Below, in pieces: positions 17,501 to 22,465 of a stretch of 22,465 nt of DNA. How positions within the stretch are numbered: the first letter of the stretch is position 1; each line of letters begins with the position of its first letter. The stretch covers positions 1 through 22,465 of the forward strand of contig JAGCTA010000325.1 in the NCBI GenBank assembly GCA_017963875.1, given 5' to 3'. Below the pieces are notes generated by a model. That model searched no databases, had not been told where the DNA came from, and was given only the letters and a program-made list of their open reading frames with translations. Source of the stretch: Victivallales bacterium (GTDB lineage Bacteria > Verrucomicrobiota > Lentisphaeria > Oligosphaerales > Oligosphaeraceae). Made by a program: the position numbers and the translations under genes.

Positions 17501-18154
17501 ATGAAAAAGAGACGTTTTACACTTATTGAATTGCTTGTTGTCATCGCCATCATTGCCATTCTGGCAGCAATGCTCCTGCCCGCCTTGTCAAAAGCACGCG
17601 AGAAGGCACGGTCCATCTCCTGCATCAACAACCTGAAGACCATCGGTCTTGGAAGCACTCTGTATTCCGATGAAAACAAGGATTGGATGTTCCTCGCAAG
17701 TGGCAGCGGGTATAGTTGCAATGGCATCCCATGCTGCGCGCAGTGTTTCTTTCATGTCCTCTACCCGAACGTCGGCGACGGGGCTGTCTTCACCTGCCCA
17801 TCCAATCTTTCCTTCTGCTATGGCAAGGAAAAATTCGACCCTGCCGCCATCGTCCCTGGTACCGACACCACCGTCACTTACGGTAGTACCTACAAGACCA
17901 ACTTCCACATCCACCCGTTCTCCAACGGCTATCAGAAACGTCTAAGAATCAAGAATCCGTCGATGCTCATCTGCGTTCTCGAAGCAGGAAACACCACGGG
18001 ACTCGGCGACAGTGATATTTCCTCCGATCGTTTCAGCAAAGACCTGCACAACAACCAGGCTAACTATCTCTTCGCGGACGGTCATGCGCAGGCCCTCGCC
18101 AAGAATGTCGCACTGTCAAGCCAGACCACGATGATGCTATGGTCAGCAAACTGA
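17501..18154 (+). CDS. Prepilin-like protein 4 of 6
   Basis: The product is 217 residues. MKKRR precedes [18 protein letters not shown], so arginine is at -1. The sequence after the helix ([20 protein letters not shown]) links it to genes 5 and 6, whereas [19 protein letters not shown] echoes the [11 protein letters not shown] block of genes 1-3, making it intermediate between the two subgroups. Five cysteines lie between [12 protein letters not shown] and FTCPSN. The H-X9-DG motif is [17 protein letters not shown]. It lies 48 bp after gene 3, with a weak ribosome site (ACGGAAACGAAC). Confidence 0.85.
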   Translation: MKKRRFTLIELLVVIAIIAILAAMLLPALSKAREKARSISCINNLKTIGLGSTLYSDENKDWMFLASGSGYSCNGIPCCAQCFFHVLYPNVGDGAVFTCPSNLSFCYGKEKFDPAAIVPGTDTTVTYGSTYKTNFHIHPFSNGYQKRLRIKNPSMLICVLEAGNTTGLGDSDISSDRFSKDLHNNQANYLFADGHAQALAKNVALSSQTTMMLWSAN

Positions 18155-18217
18155 TGTCTTGATAGTGCCTCCCCAAAAATCTCACATCGTATCATTGATA
18201 AAACTGGAGCCGCAACC

Positions 18218-19012
18218 ATGAAAAAACTCCTCACTTTCACATTGATTGAATTGCTCGTGGTCATTGCCATTATCGCCATTCTGGCAGCCATGCTGCTTCC
18301 TGCGCTTGCGAAGGCACGCGAAAAGGCACGGTCCATCTCCTGCATCAACAACCTCAAGTCACTTGGAACCTACAGTATGCTCTACTCCGATGACAACAAG
18401 GGCATGTTGGGGCGTTGCCGCCAGAATTCATCCCGCTGGTCGCAATACCTGATTGAGAGCAAAACCGTCTCCGAAAACAACTCCTTCGTCTGCCCAGGCC
18501 GCGCACCATTCAAATACATGTCCTCCGTCACAAAACTGGACGGTAGCAACTATGGTTCTGGCTCTTATCTGATGTATGGAGGCAACAGTTATCAATGGTC
18601 AGTGACTCCATACAAAACAGCCTTCGTCATGTCGCCCTCCCCCGAAAACTCTGGCTATCGTGACACGGCCATCTGCGAAGGTCTCGTCAAAGGGCCGTCG
18701 GCGACACTGCTTCATGGCGACAGTTACTGCAAGAACATGATGGAAGTCATCTGCGGCATGCCTCAGTACATGAACGTCAACATGGGCCTGACAAGTTGCG
18801 GCTCCAGCAATGACGCATCCGCGGCCTACACCGTGACTGCACACGGCAGCCAGGGCAACTTCCTCTTCTTCGACGGACACGCCGAATCCATCAACTCCGT
18901 CGGCAATTTCCGCACGAAGGTTCGCGAGAACTCCACTGCACAAGGCGAAACGCCTTTCACCGCCGCTGTATTCGGCCCAAACAATACGTTCTATTCATAT
19001 TCCGCGAACTAA
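18218..19012 (+). CDS. Prepilin-like protein 5 of 6
   Basis: The product is 264 residues. MKKLLT precedes [18 protein letters not shown]; position -1 is threonine. It belongs with gene 6 to a longer subgroup: [61 protein letters not shown], and a tail after the H-X9-DG motif ([13 protein letters not shown]). The tail ends [17 protein letters not shown] good ribosome site (CTGGAG, 8 bases) precedes the ATG, stronger than in genes 2-4. The gap to gene 4 is 63 bp. The last 172 bp of the gene are about 95% identical to the end of gene 6. Confidence 0.85.
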   Translation: MKKLLTFTLIELLVVIAIIAILAAMLLPALAKAREKARSISCINNLKSLGTYSMLYSDDNKGMLGRCRQNSSRWSQYLIESKTVSENNSFVCPGRAPFKYMSSVTKLDGSNYGSGSYLMYGGNSYQWSVTPYKTAFVMSPSPENSGYRDTAICEGLVKGPSATLLHGDSYCKNMMEVICGMPQYMNVNMGLTSCGSSNDASAAYTVTAHGSQGNFLFFDGHAESINSVGNFRTKVRENSTAQGETPFTAAVFGPNNTFYSYSAN

Positions 19013-19038
19013 ATATTACCAAACAGAGGTACAAAATA

Positions 19039-19842
19039 ATGAGCAAATTCCTCAAATTCACGCTCATTGAGTTGCTGGTCGTCATCGCCATCATCGCCAT
19101 CCTTGCTGCAATGCTGCTCCCTGCACTTGCGAAGGCACGCGAAAAGGCACGCTCCATCTCCTGTGTCAACAACCTCAAGCAACTCGGTACCGATGGACTT
19201 ATCTATATGTCAGACAACAAAGCGTTGCTTGGCCGTTGCCGCGAGAATTCCTCCTGCTGGTACGACTATATGAAGCAAAGCGGCACCCTTTCCACCACCC
19301 CAAACGAATGCGTCTGCCCAGGCCGTGCACCATATAAATTCATAGCAACGGTAAAGAAAATCGACGGCAGCACATATAATCAAGGCTATTATCTAATGTA
19401 TGGTGGCAACAGTTACAACTGGTCGCGGACGGCATACAAGACTGCATTCGTCATGGCCCCTGCGTCACTTAACACCAATGGTTCGTACAATGATACTGCC
19501 ATTTCGGAAGGACTCCTAAAGTCACCGTCACTAACACTGCTTCATGGAGACAGTTATGCCAAGAACATGATGGAGGCCATCTGCAACATGGGACAATACA
19601 TGAACGTCAACATGGGGCTGACAAGCCTCGGTTCAACGAATGACTCCTCTGCGACCTATACGGTCGCCGCACACGGCAGCCAGGGCAACTTCCTCTTCTT
19701 CGACGGACACGTCGAGTCCATCAATTCCGTCGGCAATTTCCGCACGAAGATTCGCGAAAACTCCACTGCGCAGGGCGAAACGCCTTTCACCGCCGCTGTA
19801 TTCGGCCCAAACAATACGTTCTATTCATATTCCGCAAACTGA
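19039..19842 (+). CDS. Prepilin-like protein 6 of 6
   Basis: The product is 267 residues. MSKFLK precedes [18 protein letters not shown]; position -1 is lysine. It is a paralogue of gene 5 with the same order of blocks ([62 protein letters not shown]). The middle is clearly diverged while the C-terminal 57 residues differ at only two positions (A/V and V/I). AGAGGT stands 8 bases before the ATG; the gap to gene 5 is 26 bp. It closes the array; no clear terminator is visible in the 63 bp before the convergent vapC. Confidence 0.85.
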   Translation: MSKFLKFTLIELLVVIAIIAILAAMLLPALAKAREKARSISCVNNLKQLGTDGLIYMSDNKALLGRCRENSSCWYDYMKQSGTLSTTPNECVCPGRAPYKFIATVKKIDGSTYNQGYYLMYGGNSYNWSRTAYKTAFVMAPASLNTNGSYNDTAISEGLLKSPSLTLLHGDSYAKNMMEAICNMGQYMNVNMGLTSLGSTNDSSATYTVAAHGSQGNFLFFDGHVESINSVGNFRTKIRENSTAQGETPFTAAVFGPNNTFYSYSAN

Positions 19843-19905
19843 ATGGTTCAGTAAAGTGGCGACGGTGGAATCTCAAATCTACCCGCAAGAAAGGCTGAGC
19901 GTTTG

Positions 19906-20289
19906 CTAAACATAGGGGCGAAATGTCTTGATACTCAGGGAAGATATTTCACGGAAATGTTTTTCGTTTGCACTGCAAAGAACTAGGGAATGTTCACAGG
20001 CTGTTGCCGCGATAAGAGCATCTGCAAGTTGCATCCCCGATCTCAGAGCATATTCTTCAACGAGTATCATGGCTCGATGAGAAATGTTTTCGGTAATTGG
20101 AAGAATATTGAACTCCAATGACTTCAGAAAATGCTTGATATGCATCTGTTCCGTCCTGTCTCTGGCCCCCTGCATTAACTCCATATAATTGACAGTCGAA
20201 ATGAATCGCGGCCTGTCGTTGTCAATCAGCTTCGCTGCTTTTTCTGAACCGCGAATTGTCCAAATCAAGACATCAGTATCAAAAAGCAT
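19906..20289 (-). CDS. vapC: PIN-domain toxin of a VapBC-type pair
   Basis: The product is 127 residues from the ATG at 20289, whose A is also the last base of the antitoxin stop codon (TAATG), indicating coupled translation. A TTG two codons upstream extends the frame but is not preferred. PIN-domain acidic residues are in place: LFDTDVLIW (D4), NYMELMQG (E37), LADALIAATA (D90), and the following SANEKHF strand. PIN toxins are magnesium-dependent ribonucleases, often cutting initiator tRNA or rRNA; the target here is unknown. It is preceded by a Phd/YefM-type antitoxin gene. Confidence 0.9.
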   Translation of the reverse strand: MLFDTDVLIWTIRGSEKAAKLIDNDRPRFISTVNYMELMQGARDRTEQMHIKHFLKSLEFNILPITENISHRAMILVEEYALRSGMQLADALIAATACEHSLVLCSANEKHFREISSLSIKTFRPYV

Positions 20290-20534
20290 TAGCAACCCCT
20301 CGGCTGACGAAGATTAGAGACATATTCGGACGGATCAGACATGTCCTCACGATCTGCCCACATCCCGAATGCTGGCAAATCATTCACTTTGACATCACTA
20401 TGCTTCTCATCTTCCAAAGGGATGATTACCGCACGTCTGCATCCACGATAGGTGAGTATGACGTGTTCATGGCGATCAATTGCCGCCATGACATCCTTCA
20501 TTTTTCTTCTAAGGTCAAGAACGCTTGCTTCCAT
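20289..20534 (-). CDS. Phd/YefM-type antitoxin of the VapC pair
   Basis: The product is 81 residues. The N-terminal half (VLDLRRKMKDVMAAIDRHEH, then VILTYRGCRRAVIIPLED) is the Phd/YefM DNA-binding fold. The C-terminal AFGMWADREDMSDPSEYVSNLR is the toxin-binding tail typical of antitoxins paired with PIN-domain toxins. An ideal AGGAGGT stands 7 bases before the ATG at 20534. Antitoxins of this type repress their own operon by binding palindromes, and one with 18-base arms begins 10 bases upstream of the ATG. The antitoxin is expected to neutralise VapC by direct binding. Confidence 0.88.
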   Translation of the reverse strand: MEASVLDLRRKMKDVMAAIDRHEHVILTYRGCRRAVIIPLEDEKHSDVKVNDLPAFGMWADREDMSDPSEYVSNLRQPRGC

Positions 20535-20543
20535 TTGATCTAC

Positions 20544-20586
20544 CTCCTGATAAAGTGTACACTTTAAATGTACACTTTATCAGGAG
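20544..20586. promoter_or_regulatory. Operator: perfect 18-base inverted repeat upstream of the antitoxin gene
   Basis: CTCCTGATAAAGTGTACA (20544-20561) and its exact reverse complement (20569-20586) flank a 7-base spacer. Inside, the 16-base palindrome TAAAGTGTACACTTTA (20551-20566) is followed by a second copy lacking one base (20565-20579), so two dimer sites lie 13 bp apart. It covers the -10 box and the Shine-Dalgarno of the toxin-antitoxin operon. Autoregulation by the antitoxin or the complex is inferred from the known behaviour of the family. Confidence 0.8.
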
Positions 20587-20594
20587 AATGTCAA
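20567..20594 (-). promoter_or_regulatory. Promoter of the toxin-antitoxin operon
   Basis: On the minus strand a perfect TTGACA (20594-20589) is followed after 16 bases by TACATT (20572-20567). The -10 box is inside the inverted repeat and the -35 box abuts its edge, so bound repressor would block it. Transcription would begin near 20560, giving a leader of about 25 bases. Confidence 0.6.
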
Positions 20595-20620
20595 ATAATC
20601 AAATTTCAATAATATATGAT

Positions 20621-20648
20621 TTGAGTTCTCATGCCTACTACATATATT
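20621..20648 (+). promoter_or_regulatory. Candidate promoter for the beta-helix gene
   Basis: TTGAGT (20621-20626) and TATATT (20643-20648), 16 bases apart, end 38 bases before the ATG at 20687. The boxes match 4 and 5 of 6 consensus bases. No other good promoter was found in this 100-bp AT-rich gap. Confidence 0.35.
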
Positions 20649-20686
20649 TGCTTCTGTTTACCTCACCCGTAGGAGAATCAACAGCC

Positions 20687-22465
20687 ATGAAAAAGATTTT
20701 AATTTTGCTCTTCATCGCTTTGTTCGCAGTTGCCTTTGCAGAAGCGAAGACCGTCAAGGCAAGCCAATTCGGGTATGACCCAATGGACGCGACCGACTGC
20801 CTGAAGCGTGCATTGGCTTCAGATGCTTCGACAATTATCGTGGACAAGCAGGCTGGGGACTGGATCATTCGCCCTATTGAACTCCACAGCAACCTGACGC
20901 TGCTTCTGGAAGATGACGTTGTCATCCGCGCAAAACCAGACGAATACCATGACCGCGTCATCAATATGATTCGCGTGCGCGATGTGGACAATGTAACCAT
21001 CCAAGGCGGAAGGAATTCCGTCATCTCAATGCCGAAGACGGATTACCTTGACACAACACGCTATTGCTTTTCCGAATGGCGCCATGCGATCCACATCACA
21101 GGGGCGCACAATGTGACGGTTCGAGACCTTCTCGTTCACGGCTCGGGCGGCGACGGCATTGGCGTGAACCGAGGCCGCGCCCGAATTGAAAACCGCAATG
21201 TACTGATTGAAAATGTGGTCCTAGTGAACCATCACCGCCTGGCATTGGGTATCGGTGCCGTGGATGGACTGACCGTCCGTAACTGCAAGTTCATGGATAC
21301 CAAGGGGACGCCGCCACAGTGCGGCATGGATTTCGAAAACAATTTTCCCGATGAGGTCATGACAAACATCCGCATAGAGAACTGCCTGTTTACAGGAAAC
21401 GCTGCTGCGGGATTGATGTTCATTTTGGGAAACTTCAATGATAAAAGTCCTGCATTTTATGCCGTTGTGGACAACTGCGCTTTCATCGACAATGCTCTCG
21501 GCTCGGTCCGCATTGACTGCGTTCCTGGACAGAAAGGGAGTATCTGTTTCCACAACTGCCGTTTCAGCACGCGTGAAAACGAAGGCATCGTCATCAACAA
21601 TGCGCAGGATGACGGCATACACATCGCTTTTGACAACTGCACGATGGACGCAACCGCATCCAAAAACAGCCCCATCCTGTTTTCCGCAAATCGCCAAATC
21701 AAGGCACCATTCGGCAATGTGGATTTGGGAAACATGGTGGTCAAAATTGCAGGTAACGCCCCTTTGATTGGACTTGGTTCATTAGACGGGCCTGGACTGG
21801 GCACCAGCCTGAAAGGAAACAACGTCCGCACAAAAGATGCCTTCGGCGCATATTCACCATTCGACATGGACGCGTTTGTAGCCGCCCATCCAGGCAATCC
21901 AGAACTGATGAAGTTCGATGTCCGCCCGTATTTCACAAAAGAGTACCGCCTGCAAAAAGACGTTCAAGGTGTGGCAGCAGGGCTTCCTTTCCGCTTCCGT
22001 GGCACCTGTCGTTTCGCACAATGGATTCCCAACTCACAGGAAATCACCGTGCATTTTCAACTGGAAAAATGCTCGTCACGCGAATTGAAGGCCAATGTGG
22101 AAGTCATGGATGCCAACGGCGGGCTCAGCGACAAATTTGAACTTTCAGGCACGAAAGTCTTTGACTACAAATTGTCGTCTGGCCTTGAACGCGGCATGTT
22201 GTTCCTCATCAAAGTTGGTCCGAATACCGTCCATGTCTGGAGCGACAGTGGAGGACAAGGTTTCCCCACAGAACAAAAAGTCTCCCTTTGCGAATCGGAT
22301 TCCGAATTTTACTTCTGGGTTCTCGCAAACCAAACGGAAGTGAAGGTTGAACTCAACGGGGAGGAACCGTTGTGTGCCTCGCTCTATGATGCGGAAGGTA
22401 ATCTGAAAGCAGATGAACCGAATAGATTTCAGGGGCATAAGATTCTCCGTGCAAAACGTTCACCG
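20687..22465 (+). CDS. Secreted right-handed parallel beta-helix protein (3' end outside window)
   Basis: The frame is open from the ATG at 20687 to the window end, 593 codons without a stop, so the gene is truncated by the window edge. AGGAG lies 11 bases upstream. A signal peptide (MKKILILLFIALFAVAFAEA) is followed by a beta-helix domain of about 370 residues. Its repeated rungs carry an N-C stack: VRNCKFMDTKG, RIENCLFTGN, VVDNCAFIDNA, CFHNCRFSTREN, AFDNCTMDAT, with NVTVRDLLVHGSGGDGIGVN as an early turn. From about residue 430 a different, beta-rich region begins (LQKDVQGVAAGLPFRF). The fold is that of pectate lyase/NosD-like sugar-processing proteins, but no GH28 catalytic signature is seen. 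The likely role is extracellular polysaccharide cleavage or binding. Confidence 0.75.
   Translation, partial: MKKILILLFIALFAVAFAEAKTVKASQFGYDPMDATDCLKRALASDASTIIVDKQAGDWIIRPIELHSNLTLLLEDDVVIRAKPDEYHDRVINMIRVRDVDNVTIQGGRNSVISMPKTDYLDTTRYCFSEWRHAIHITGAHNVTVRDLLVHGSGGDGIGVNRGRARIENRNVLIENVVLVNHHRLALGIGAVDGLTVRNCKFMDTKGTPPQCGMDFENNFPDEVMTNIRIENCLFTGNAAAGLMFILGNFNDKSPAFYAVVDNCAFIDNALGSVRIDCVPGQKGSICFHNCRFSTRENEGIVINNAQDDGIHIAFDNCTMDATASKNSPILFSANRQIKAPFGNVDLGNMVVKIAGNAPLIGLGSLDGPGLGTSLKGNNVRTKDAFGAYSPFDMDAFVAAHPGNPELMKFDVRPYFTKEYRLQKDVQGVAAGLPFRFRGTCRFAQWIPNSQEITVHFQLEKCSSRELKANVEVMDANGGLSDKFELSGTKVFDYKLSSGLERGMLFLIKVGPNTVHVWSDSGGQGFPTEQKVSLCESDSEFYFWVLANQTEVKVELNGEEPLCASLYDAEGNLKADEPNRFQGHKILRAKRSP

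Overview
The window most resembles a chromosomal segment of a Lentisphaerota (Victivallales-type) bacterium. This is inferred from gene content, with no database search. Signs are a tandem array of prepilin-like proteins with an [19 protein letters not shown]-terminus and a C-terminal H-X9-DG motif, a secreted DUF4838 protein, a secreted protein starting with the 'EFGWD' fold and ending in a CBM9-like domain, and a dense set of carbohydrate-active genes. No rRNA, tRNA, CRISPR array, transposase or phage gene was seen.

Layout: (1) 1-1789, plus strand: the C-terminal part of a zeta-toxin-like P-loop protein running in from the left edge, a 60-residue protein one base behind it, and an AlbA_2/Schlafen-type protein. 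(2) 1845-6375, plus strand: a compact run of a secreted DUF4838 glycosidase-like protein, a small secreted sandwich-like protein, a metallo-beta-lactamase-fold hydrolase and an AAC(3)-family N-acetyltransferase. (3) 6338-7177, minus strand: an EI24/CysZ-type membrane protein, overlapping the acetyltransferase gene tail to tail. (4) 7178-7437: a non-coding gap holding a 141-bp hairpin-rich element bounded by 9-bp inverted arms and a separate 11-bp-stem hairpin. (5) 7438-12363, minus strand: an apparent operon in the order GH89-like enzyme, N-acetylglucosamine-6-phosphate deacetylase (nagA), GH28-like enzyme, none with a signal peptide. (6) 12519-15119, plus strand, divergent from the previous operon: an HpcH/HpaI-type aldolase and a secreted TIM-barrel-like plus CBM9-like protein. 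(7) 15322-19842, plus strand: six consecutive prepilin-like genes behind a good sigma-70 promoter. (8) 19906-20594, minus strand: a Phd/YefM-VapC toxin-antitoxin pair with its promoter embedded in an 18-bp-arm inverted repeat. (9) 20687 to the right edge, plus strand: a secreted right-handed beta-helix protein open at the window end.

Taken together this looks like an accessory glycan-use region. Secreted proteins (DUF4838, CBM9-like, beta-helix) would act on polysaccharide outside the cytoplasm. The signal-less GH89-like and GH28-like enzymes, NagA and the aldolase would process imported amino-sugar or uronic-acid oligosaccharides. No transporter or transcription regulator for the sugar genes is visible. 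The most unusual parts are the prepilin-like array, in which no member has glycine at the position before the FTLIE motif, and the structured 7.2-7.4 kb element.
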